From Tessaracoccus lacteus (GTDB lineage: Bacteria; Actinomycetota; Actinomycetes; Propionibacteriales; Propionibacteriaceae): 64,000 bases of DNA. The stretch spans positions 1,860,001 through 1,924,000 of the forward strand of contig NZ_CP123967.1 in NCBI RefSeq assembly GCF_029917005.1, in the 5' to 3' direction. The notes beneath the pieces are model-generated. The model saw nothing but the letters and a program-made list of their open reading frames with translations, was not told where the DNA came from and made no database searches. Positions within the stretch are counted from its first letter, which is position 1; every line of letters begins with the position of its first letter. This document shows positions 38,892 through 48,902 of the stretch, piece after piece. A program made the translations under genes and the position numbers.

Positions 38892-38899
<8 letters not shown>

Positions 38900-40064
38900 G
38901 GGCGTCCAGCAGCCCGGGCAGCACGGCGACGAAGCCCTCGAGGTCCTCGCGCGTCGAGATAAGGGGCGGGGCGACGCGAAGCACCCCGGGGCGCGGCGCG
39001 TTGATGATCCAGCCCGCCTCCAGCGCGGCATCCGCCACCCGGGGGGCGATGTCCTCGGTCAGGACGACGCCGAGCAGCAGCCCGCGGCCCCGGACCTCGG
39101 CGATCTTCGGGTGGCCCAGTTCCCGGATCGCGTCGGCCAGCCAGGCGCCGACGGCGCGCGCGTTCTCCAGCACGCCTCCCTCGAGCTGGTCGAGGACGGC
39201 GTTGCCCGCGGCTGCGGCGACGGGGTTGCCGCCGAAGGTGGTGCCGTGGAGGCCGGGGGTGATCAGCCCTGCGGCGGGTCCGGAGGCGAGGCACGCTCCG
39301 ATGGGGAAGCCGTTGCCGAGCCCCTTGGCCAGCGTCACGAGATCCGCGACGATGCCGTCGGCCCGGTGGGCGAGATACTCACCGCTGCGCCCCATGCCGG
39401 TCTGGACCTCGTCGATCCAGAGCAGCGCGCCCGCCTCGCGGGTGATCCGCCGCGCCTCCGCGAGGAATCCGGCGGGCACGGGCACGACGCCGTTCTCCCC
39501 CTGCACCGTCTCCAGGATGACGGCGGCCACGGTCTCATCGACCGCGGCGGCCAGCGCCGGGGCGTCGCCGAACGGCACGAAGGTCACGTCTCCGGGCAGC
39601 GGCTCGAACGGCGCGCGGTACTTCTCGGAGGAGGTCAGCGCCAGCGCCCCCATGGTACGTCCGTGGAAGGAGCCCTCCATCGCGATGATCCGGGTGCGTC
39701 TGGTCAGCCTCGTGATCTTGAAGGCCGCCTCGTTCGCCTCGGTTCCGGAGTTCGCGAAGAACACGCGCGTCTCGGCGGCCCCGGTCAGCGCGGCGAGGCG
39801 CTCGGCGAGGCGGATCTGCGGCTCGCTGGCGAAAAAGTTCGAGACGTGCCCCAGCTGGTGGAGCTGGTCCGTGATCGCCCGCGTCACCGCAGGGTTGGCG
39901 TGGCCGAGCGCCAGGACCGCGATGCCCGACAGCAGGTCGGTGTAGCGCCGGCCGTCGGCGTCCCAGACGTGGACTCCCTCGCCGCGGGCGAAGACCCGCT
40001 TGGGTGCACCGAAGGCGTTCATCATGACTGCGTCGTAGCGGTGGATCAGCTGATCCTGTGTCAT
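38892..40064 (-). CDS. argD: Acetylornithine aminotransferase
   Basis: 390 residues, class III PLP aminotransferase. [15 protein letters not shown] binds the cofactor phosphate, [15 protein letters not shown] holds the Asp contacting PLP nitrogen, and the Schiff-base Lys is in [13 protein letters not shown] (residue about 245). It converts N-acetylglutamate semialdehyde to N-acetylornithine. It overlaps argB by four bases and argR by eight. In many Actinobacteria argF follows argD; here argR follows directly. Confidence 0.96.
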
Positions 40065-40965
40065 GCTCCCGGCTCCTCGTTCGTGACCATGGTGCCCACG
40101 CCCTCGTTCGTGAAGATCTCGAGCAGCAGGCAGTGCTTAACGCGTCCGTCGATGACCGTCGCGGACGTGACGCCGCCCTCAACCGCACGCAGGCAGGCCT
40201 CCATCTTGGGGATCATGCCCGCATCGAGCGACGGCAGCATCGCCCGGACCTCGTCGGTGCCGATCTGCGTGATGATCGACTCCTCGTCGGGCCAGTTCGC
40301 GTAGACCCCCGCGACGTTGGTCAGCATCACGAGCCGCTTCGCCCCGAGCGCCACGGCGAGGGCCGCCGCCGAGGTATCGCCGTTGATGTTGAGCGCGTTG
40401 CCCTGCTTGTCGGGCGCGACCGTCGCGACGACGGGGATGCGCCCTGCGTCGATCAGGTCGATCAGCGAGCTCGGGTCCACCGCGTCGACGTCGCCGACCA
40501 GCCCGAGGTCGATCTCCTCGTCGCCGACCTGCAGCCCGCGCCGGGTCGCGCTGAACAGCCCGCCGTCCTCCCCAGACATGCCGACGGCGAAGTTGCCGTG
40601 CTGGTTGATCAGGTTGACGAGCTCCCGGCCGACCTGGCCGACGAGCACCATCCGTACGACGTCCATCGCCTCCGGGGTCGTGACGCGCAGCCCGCCTCGG
40701 AACTCCGACACGATCCCCAGCCTGTCGAGCATCTCGGTGATCTGCGGCCCGCCGCCATGCACGACCACCGGCTTCACGCCGACGCGCTTGAGGAACACGA
40801 TGTCCTCGGCGAACGCCCGCTTGAGGTCGTCGTCGATCATCGCGTTGCCGCCGTACTTGATGACGACCGTCTCCCCCGCGTACTGCGCGAGCCAGGGCAG
40901 CGCCTCGATGAGCGTGGATGCCTTGGTGAGGAGCTCAGGGTGCCGCTGCACCAGGGTCTTCGGGC

Positions 40966-40969
<4 letters not shown>
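40061..40969 (-). CDS. argB: Acetylglutamate kinase
   Basis: 302 residues of the amino acid kinase family. Phosphate-binding VIKYGGNAM lies near residue 38, [19 protein letters not shown] near 65, and the C-terminal [19 protein letters not shown] contains the conserved Lys. It phosphorylates N-acetylglutamate, usually the arginine-inhibited step; the N-terminal helix ([20 protein letters not shown]) is the type found in arginine-sensitive hexameric enzymes. ATGA overlaps couple it to argJ and argD. Confidence 0.96.
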
Positions 40970-43211
<2,242 letters not shown>

Positions 43212-43229
43212 CTACTCCGAGGAGGCGCC

Positions 43230-44132
43230 GTGGCCGTCCTGCGATCGATCCTGACGTTCCTGCTGCTCGTGGCGGCCGGGTTGTCCGTGCTGACCGGGTC
43301 GGTCGCCCAGTGGGCCGACAACGCCGCGAGGACCTCCGGCCCCCTGCAGGAGATCGTCGGCCCGGTGTCCCGGGACGCGGGGGTGCAGGCCGCCCTCTCG
43401 TCGACGCTGACCCGCGTCGCGACCGACAAGATCCCCACCATCAGCGCCGCCGTGCCCGGAATCGCAGCGCACCTCGAGACCCTGATCGGCCAGGCGGTCG
43501 AGGCGACGCTGGCCGACGAGGGCATCGACCAGGCGTGGGTGACGTCGATCGACAGGACGCGGGCCGGCATCGTGTCGGAACTCGACGCCTACGCCGACGA
43601 CCCCAGCCAGACCCCGACCCTGTGGTTCGACCTCACGCCCTTCGTCGACGTGCTGGCCGCCAAGCTCGGGGCGCTGACGAACGACCAGCGCGTGGAGGTC
43701 TTCATCACGGAGATGGACTGGACCGACAAGGTGCGCGTACCGCTGGGCCGCCCCGACACCACTCAGCTCGACACGGCGACGCAGGCGCTCGAGGTCAGCG
43801 CGCAGTGGCGCTGGTTCTACGCGGCGGGCGCGGTACTCGCGCTGGTCGGGCTGGCGATCGGCACCCGCAGGGCCCGCTGGGTCTGCCTCCTGCTCGCGGC
43901 GCTGCTCACGGCGGCCGCGACGACCCTGGCCTCCGTGGCCCTCGAGTTCCTGTCGCTGCCCTCGGGCTCGACGCTGACCCCCGCTCTGGTCGCGGCGCTG
44001 GCCGACGGGGCGCTCACGTCCTTGTCGGCGTGGCTGTCGCCGCTGACCGCCGTCTGCCTGGGGGTCGCGGCGTTCGCGCTGGTTGCCCTGATCGTGATGT
44101 CCGTCATCGGGCGATGGGCGCCCGCGAGCTGA
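43230..44132 (+). CDS. Membrane protein of unknown function with large external loop
   Basis: 300 residues from GTG 43230, preceded by a strong GGAGG site. There is an N-terminal membrane segment (residues about 5-27), an extracytoplasmic domain of about 160 residues with little low-complexity sequence, and three membrane segments near 193-210, 217-237 and 270-292. No domain is recognised. It is divergent from argC and its 3' end overlaps the convergent TetR gene by 29 nt. It may be exported by its N-terminal anchor and face the envelope. Confidence 0.75.
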   Translation: MAVLRSILTFLLLVAAGLSVLTGSVAQWADNAARTSGPLQEIVGPVSRDAGVQAALSSTLTRVATDKIPTISAAVPGIAAHLETLIGQAVEATLADEGIDQAWVTSIDRTRAGIVSELDAYADDPSQTPTLWFDLTPFVDVLAAKLGALTNDQRVEVFITEMDWTDKVRVPLGRPDTTQLDTATQALEVSAQWRWFYAAGAVLALVGLAIGTRRARWVCLLLAALLTAAATTLASVALEFLSLPSGSTLTPALVAALADGALTSLSAWLSPLTAVCLGVAAFALVALIVMSVIGRWAPAS

Positions 44133-44664
44133 CCCCGTCGACGAAGATGCCGACGCCGCAGGCGAAGTCCTGCTCCGCACGTCGGACATCGAAGCTCGTC
44201 AGAACCCCGAGGGCGTGCATCTGCGACTGCGTCTGCTCCGTGACCGCCTGCCCCAGGACGAGGTGCAGCAGCGCCCGGGCTGTCGGCCCCGGCATCGCCA
44301 CGCCGGCCTCAGCCAGCCTGTCGACGGCCGGCACCGTCGGGTCGATGCCGCCCAGCCCCAGCGCGAGCGAGGAGGCGACCAGCTCCGCGCCGTCGCGACG
44401 GGCCAGCAGCGCAGCTCTCAGCGCCGAGGCCCACGCGAAGAGCCACTCCCCGAGGGGCAGCCCCGCCTCGGGGACGTCCACGGCGTTGAGCACCTCGTCC
44501 GCGAGGGCCGCGAGCAGGCTCTGCTTGTTGGGGACGTGGTAGTACAGCGCCCCGGCCTGCACGCCGAGCGTGTCCGCGACGCGCCGCATGCTCAGGTCGC
44601 CGAGGCCGTAGGTGTCGAGGATCTCGAGCCCCGCCCCGGTGATCGCCGCCCTACTGAGCGCCAT
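44104..44664 (-). CDS. TetR-family transcriptional regulator
   Basis: 186 residues. The N-terminal HTH (LEILDTYGLGDLSMRRVADT then LGVQAGALYYHVPNKQSLLA) is the TetR signature, and the C-terminal part resembles the TetR_C ligand domain of tetracycline-type repressors (RRDGAELVASSLALG). It is translated after the GNAT gene with a 14-nt overlap, so the two may respond to the same signal, but the target cannot be read. It converges on the membrane protein gene. Confidence 0.88.
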   Translation of the reverse strand: MALSRAAITGAGLEILDTYGLGDLSMRRVADTLGVQAGALYYHVPNKQSLLAALADEVLNAVDVPEAGLPLGEWLFAWASALRAALLARRDGAELVASSLALGLGGIDPTVPAVDRLAEAGVAMPGPTARALLHLVLGQAVTEQTQSQMHALGVLTSFDVRRAEQDFACGVGIFVDGVSSRAPIAR

Positions 44665-45736
44665 CGGTCGACTCCCGCCGCTCGAACCAGCCGGAGGTCG
44701 CCACGGGAACGAACCCGAGTCGCGTGTTGATGGCGAGCATGTGGGCGTTCTCCGACGCGTTACCCGTGACGACCCGGCGGGCCGCAGGCCGGGCGTCGCC
44801 GAGCTCGATGAGGTTGCGGCACTTCATCCACAGCCCGAGGCCGTGGCCGCGGTGCGGCCCCACCACGAGCGTGTCCCACTGGTCGCCGACCTCGGGGCGC
44901 GCCGGGTCGTGGATCAGCCGCGTGAAGCCGACCAGGGCTCCGGTGCGACGGTGCCGGGCGGCGGTGATGATCTGGGTGGCACCGGCGAGGTCGAGTCGGG
45001 CGTCGGCGAGGCGCACGCGGGCCGCGTCGAAGGCCTCGGCCTCCAGCTCCGCTTCCCCCGTCGGAACGTCGGTGCTCATGGTCTCCATGAGGCGGGCGAC
45101 GTCGTCCAGGTGGCCGGGCGGAGTCGCTCCGACCCAGCTCACCAGCTCGTAGTCGTCGCCGGCCGCGTCCGCCGCCTCGCCCAGCATGCCGAGCAGCCGG
45201 TTGCGGTCGGGCAGCATGAGCCGGGACATCGTCTCGACCTGGGCGAGGCGGAATCCGTGGGCGAGGAGGAAGCCGGCGCGCGGGGAGGCCGGGTCGATGA
45301 CGCCGTCCCCGTCGCGCGCGCTGAGGCCCCCCTCGGCCGGGTCCCGACGTGTCTCCCAGGTCCAGGCCTGGACGATCGTGCGCCCGTCGGCCCGCGCCGT
45401 CTCCAGCGCGGCCTCCAGCAGCGCGCCGCCGATGCCGCGCCCCCTGCTGTCGCGCTCGACGGCCACCGACACGTACGCGATGCACCGGTTGTCCTGCTGC
45501 GGCAGATCCAGCGTCGCGACCCCGACCATGCGTGAGTCGACCGACGCGCCGAACCAGTGGGTGCTGGTGTGCGGGTTGGGATCGCACTCGGCCCACCGCC
45601 GCAGCGCTGACTGGCCGAGGTCGGCGTCACCGGCCGTCTCAACGAGGACCTCGTCCCACAGCCGGGCGTCCAGCTCGAAGGGCGCGAAACCGGGGCCAGC
45701 GGGGTCCGTCGGGCGAGGCAGGCGCGTGATCTCCAC
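44651..45736 (-). CDS. Two-domain GNAT acetyltransferase
   Basis: 361 residues from GTG 45736. Two GNAT domains are visible: the first with VSVAVERDSRGRGIGGALLE (residues about 85-105) and the second with LVVGPHRGHGLGLWMKCRNL near 285 and NMLAINTRLGF-like NAHMLAINTRLGFVP near 330. Mycothiol synthase (MshD) has the same two-domain plan, but these motifs are also common in other actinobacterial tandem GNATs, so I do not assign mshD. TAGGGT ends 7 nt before the GTG, a leaderless start. It overlaps the TetR gene. Confidence 0.82.
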   Translation of the reverse strand: MEITRLPRPTDPAGPGFAPFELDARLWDEVLVETAGDADLGQSALRRWAECDPNPHTSTHWFGASVDSRMVGVATLDLPQQDNRCIAYVSVAVERDSRGRGIGGALLEAALETARADGRTIVQAWTWETRRDPAEGGLSARDGDGVIDPASPRAGFLLAHGFRLAQVETMSRLMLPDRNRLLGMLGEAADAAGDDYELVSWVGATPPGHLDDVARLMETMSTDVPTGEAELEAEAFDAARVRLADARLDLAGATQIITAARHRRTGALVGFTRLIHDPARPEVGDQWDTLVVGPHRGHGLGLWMKCRNLIELGDARPAARRVVTGNASENAHMLAINTRLGFVPVATSGWFERRESTDGAQ

Positions 45737-45778
45737 GGGCCCCACCCTACTTCGCGACCCTCGGCATAGGATCGGAGC

Positions 45779-46390
45779 ATGGGCAGCTACCACAAGCCAG
45801 TCAGGCGTCCCGGCGACGTGATCGAGGTTCTCAGTGGGTCCGGCGACCCGGCCGACGTGACGGCCCTCGCACATGACACTGCGCACGCGTTACTGAGTCG
45901 GGTGCGCGGATCCTCCGATCCTCAGCTGGTCGAGGCCGTGATCGCGTACGCCGACGAGCACGGGATCGACGACGTGGCGGAACTGTGGTCAGGAGCGGAG
46001 GCCGACACCCTCCCCGGCGCGCTGTGGCGCCTCTATCTGCTGCGCTTCACGGTCGCCGACAACCCCGCCGGGGCCGGGTACCGCTTCCGCAGCGGCCTGA
46101 TGCTCGACACTGTCGGCCAGGCGCTGGCCGGCGCCGGCAACATGCCCACCCCCGAGGAGGTCGTCGATCTGGCCACCGAGATCCTGCGCGGCGCCTTCAG
46201 CGGCGACTTCGACGTCGCCCTCGACAGGGCCTCGGGCTTCGCCCGTGTGTTGGCGGTCGGCTCGAACGAGCTGGCCGGCTCCGATTCAGCCGACTCCGAG
46301 GCTGAGACGCGGCTGGCGACCGGGCTGGCGAAGATGTCTCAGGAGCTGGCCGAGGCCGCCCGCCTGTGGCGCGCGGATCGGCTGGATTGA
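45779..46390 (+). CDS. Conserved actinobacterial protein of unknown function
   Basis: 203 residues, soluble, helical, acidic. The pattern HKPVRRPGDVIEVLSGSGDP, ALWRLYLLRFTVADNPAG and DLATEILRGAFSGDFDVALD is one I associate with a conserved actinobacterial family that databases sometimes mislabel as RNA polymerase beta; it has no polymerase motif. TAGGAT ends 6 nt before the ATG, so transcription is probably leaderless. It is divergent from the GNAT gene with a 42-bp gap. Function unknown. Confidence 0.75.
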   Translation: MGSYHKPVRRPGDVIEVLSGSGDPADVTALAHDTAHALLSRVRGSSDPQLVEAVIAYADEHGIDDVAELWSGAEADTLPGALWRLYLLRFTVADNPAGAGYRFRSGLMLDTVGQALAGAGNMPTPEEVVDLATEILRGAFSGDFDVALDRASGFARVLAVGSNELAGSDSADSEAETRLATGLAKMSQELAEAARLWRADRLD

Positions 46391-46505
46391 CCCACGCGTT
46401 TGGCAGCAACGGTAGAGTGGGCATCGCCGGGCCGCGGTAACCCCGGGCTCCACTATTTGCCGCCTCGAGCGGCCACACGCCGAGAGGCGTTCCGCGGTCC
46501 GGCCT

Positions 46506-47048
46506 TCAGTTCAGTTCGGCCGCGGTACACAGGCGCACCTGCGGCGGGAACAGCCCCATCACCTGCAGAGCGGCCGTCTGGTTCTCCGGCGTCGAGCCCG
46601 CGCAGCCGTCTGTGACCACCGTGATGCGCGCTCCCGCGTCGGCCGCCGGGAGAACCGTCGAGATCACGCAGCAGTCGGTCGACACCCCGACGACCACCAG
46701 ATCCGGGGCCTCACCGACCAGCGGGGCCAGCGCCTCCCACTTGCCGAACGTCGGGGCGTCCACAACCGCCGCGTCGACGGCGGCGAGCTCGTCGACCAGC
46801 GCGAGGTAGGGGTCGTCTGAGGCACGGTCGGCGAACGGCCAGGCCGCCATGTAGTCGCGCCACGAACCGACCCTCTTCTCCGGTGCGGGCGGCACCCAGC
46901 GGGTCAGCAGGGTGCGACCGGCGAACCGCGGCAGCAGCGTGGAGATCACCTCGAGTGCCCCGGGCCACAGGGGCGAACCCCACTCGCTCGCAGGGTCCGC
47001 GAAGATCCGCTGTCCGTCGATCACCACGAGCCAAGCGTTGTCAGTCAT
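46506..47048 (-). CDS. Cysteine hydrolase (isochorismatase-like)
   Basis: 180 residues. The catalytic triad of the isochorismatase-like family is present: Asp in LVVIDGQRIF (residue about 11), Lys in PTFGKWEAL, and Cys in VGVSTDCCVISTV. The cis-peptide region before the Cys (VVVGVSTD) is conserved. Such enzymes hydrolyse amides, for example nicotinamide or ureido compounds, but the substrate is not clear. It overlaps the PfkB kinase gene by 8 nt, so the two may act in one salvage route. Confidence 0.88.
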   Translation of the reverse strand: MTDNAWLVVIDGQRIFADPASEWGSPLWPGALEVISTLLPRFAGRTLLTRWVPPAPEKRVGSWRDYMAAWPFADRASDDPYLALVDELAAVDAAVVDAPTFGKWEALAPLVGEAPDLVVVGVSTDCCVISTVLPAADAGARITVVTDGCAGSTPENQTAALQVMGLFPPQVRLCTAAELN

Positions 47049-47982
47049 GCGTCGAGTGTTGCAGCAGGGCGGCGTCGAAGGCGTCGATCTCGGCGCGCGT
47101 CGGGCAGGTGGCCGGCCCCAGCCGCGTCACGGTGATCGCCCCGGCGATGTTCGCGCGTCGGCAGGCCTCGGCCCAGCCTGTGCCCGCTGCGCGCTCCGCG
47201 AGGAGCACACCCGTGTGGGCGTCGCCGGCGCCGTTCGTGTCGACGGGGCGCCGCGGGTAGCCGGGCACGCTGGTGACCACGCCGTCGGCCTGCACTGCGC
47301 AGCCGGCCGGCCCGTCGCGCACGATGCTGATCGCCCCGTCCGGGAGGAGCCCGGACATCGCTGACGCCGCGGCCGCCATGTCGAGGTCGCCGACCAGAGC
47401 CCGCGCCTCCTCGAGGTTCGACGTCCACACGCTGGTCGCCGACAGCATCTCGTCGCGGATCTGCGCCGGGAGGCCGGCGAACGCGGCCCCCGGGTCGAGC
47501 ACGACCGGAGCCCCAGTCGGCAGCGACGGGAGCCAGGTGAGCAGCGGGTCGCGCGTCGAGTCGACCGCGAGCGTGTACCCCGTGACGCACACCAGGTCAC
47601 CGGGACGAGGGCGCGCAGACGACAGAGCCTCGACGGTGAGCCTCCGCTCCGCGCCCTGCAGCGTGACGAACGTCCGCTCCCCCGTCGGCTCGACCAGCAC
47701 GACGCACAGGGCGGTATCGAGCTCCTCCACGGGATCTGCGGACCAGACGACGCCCTCCGCCGCCAGAGCGGCGCGCACGAGGTCGCCGTTCGGACCCGTC
47801 CCGATCGCCCCGGCGTGCACGCACGCCGCTCCCGATCGGGCGGCCGCCGCGAGGATGTTGACGGCCCCGCCCGCGGACTGGCTCCACCGCTCGCCCATCA
47901 CGTTCTGGCCGCGCGCCGGCAGCGCGGGGACAGTGGCGGTGGCATCGACGAGGGCCTGACCGGTGTGGATGACGCGGGGCAT
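47041..47982 (-). CDS. PfkB-family sugar/nucleoside kinase
   Basis: 313 residues from ATG 47982. The N-terminal glycine pair GGAVNILAAAARSGA and the C-terminal PfkB signature with catalytic Asp, VDTNGAGDAHTGVLLAE (residues about 247-263), are intact. Substrates in the family include ribose, adenosine, fructose and others; the sequence alone does not decide. TAGGGT ends 7 nt before the ATG. It is the first gene of a two-gene unit with the cysteine hydrolase. Confidence 0.9.
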   Translation of the reverse strand: MPRVIHTGQALVDATATVPALPARGQNVMGERWSQSAGGAVNILAAAARSGAACVHAGAIGTGPNGDLVRAALAAEGVVWSADPVEELDTALCVVLVEPTGERTFVTLQGAERRLTVEALSSARPRPGDLVCVTGYTLAVDSTRDPLLTWLPSLPTGAPVVLDPGAAFAGLPAQIRDEMLSATSVWTSNLEEARALVGDLDMAAAASAMSGLLPDGAISIVRDGPAGCAVQADGVVTSVPGYPRRPVDTNGAGDAHTGVLLAERAAGTGWAEACRRANIAGAITVTRLGPATCPTRAEIDAFDAALLQHSTHD

Positions 47983-48035
47983 GAGGTGCACCCTAGGCGA
48001 TGCGCGGACTTGCGCCTCTCTGGCACGCTAGAGAG

Positions 48036-48839
48036 GTGAGTCCTTACGCGACAGAAGACACCTGGTTCCGCATCGGCCGACTGCAGGTCACCTCGACGAT
48101 CGCGGTGGTGCTGCTCGGCGCCGTCGGCATGCTGGCCTGGGTGTTCAACACCAGCCTGCCGAACTACCTGCTGTACGCGCCGCAGCTGCTGTCCTCCGGC
48201 CAGGTCTGGCGGGTCTTCACCTGGCCGCTGGCCGACGGGATCTCGCTGTGGAGCATCCTGAACCTCGTCCTGCTGTGGTACTTCGGCCGCGACCTCGAGT
48301 CCCGCCTCGGCAAGGTCAAGATGGCCTGGCTGTACGGGGGGATCTGGCTGGCGCTCACGCTCGCCACGTCCGTGACTGGCTTCCTGCTGACCGGCGCCTA
48401 CGCGGCTGGCCTGCAGATGGTCGAGTTCGTCATCCTCCTGGTCTGGATCGCGGAGTACCCGACGCGCCGCTTCTTCTTCAACATCCCGGCCTGGGTCTTC
48501 GGCGCCGTGATCGTCGGCCTGCAGGTGCTGCAGTACATCGGCTACCGCATGTGGCCCATGCTGGTGAACCTGCTGCTGTCGCTGATCCTGGTGGCGATGG
48601 TCGCGCGGGCGCTCGGCCTGCTGGAGTCCTACCCCTGGATCCCCGGGGCGGGTTCCTCGAGGCCCAGGCAGGCGAAGGCGCACCGCCCGTCGCGGGCACA
48701 GCAGAGGGCCCACAACCGGCGGCTGAGCGACGACGAGCGGATGGACGAGCTGCTGGACAAGATCAATGCGCAGGGCATCCACGCCCTGACCAAGTCCGAG
48801 CGCGCCGAACTGATGAAGCTGCGCGAGCGTCGCCACTGA
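48036..48839 (+). CDS. Rhomboid-like membrane protein, probably catalytically inactive
   Basis: 267 residues from GTG 48036. It has six predicted membrane segments and the rhomboid layout, with RVFTWPLADG, LWYFGRDLESRLG and a soluble C-terminal domain (DDERMDELLDKINAQGIHAL then TKSERAELMKLRE) that is found in rhomboid-type proteins. The expected GxSG catalytic serine loop is replaced here by GAYAAG and no partnering His is evident, so it is likely a pseudoprotease. It converges on pheT, with a bidirectional hairpin between. Confidence 0.85.
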   Translation: MSPYATEDTWFRIGRLQVTSTIAVVLLGAVGMLAWVFNTSLPNYLLYAPQLLSSGQVWRVFTWPLADGISLWSILNLVLLWYFGRDLESRLGKVKMAWLYGGIWLALTLATSVTGFLLTGAYAAGLQMVEFVILLVWIAEYPTRRFFFNIPAWVFGAVIVGLQVLQYIGYRMWPMLVNLLLSLILVAMVARALGLLESYPWIPGAGSSRPRQAKAHRPSRAQQRAHNRRLSDDERMDELLDKINAQGIHALTKSERAELMKLRERRH

Positions 48840-48850
48840 CACCCATCCGA

Positions 48851-48891
48851 CAGCACGAGGCCCCGGCCTGCTTGGCCGGAGTCTCGCGCTG
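48851..48891. terminator. Bidirectional hairpin between rhomboid-like gene and pheT
   Basis: An inner CCGGCC/GGCCGG with a 5-base loop and an outer CAGCACGAG/CTCGCGCTG stem (one mismatch) span 48851-48891. It is centred in the gap between two convergent genes and is followed by no long U-run on either strand. Confidence 0.6.
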
Positions 48892-48902
48892 TATGGGCCT
48901 GG

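Noticed and set aside
44651..45736. Assignment of the two-domain GNAT as mycothiol synthase MshD
   Set aside because: The domain plan fits, but tandem GNATs are common in Actinobacteria and I cannot see MshD-specific residues with confidence. An alignment would decide.
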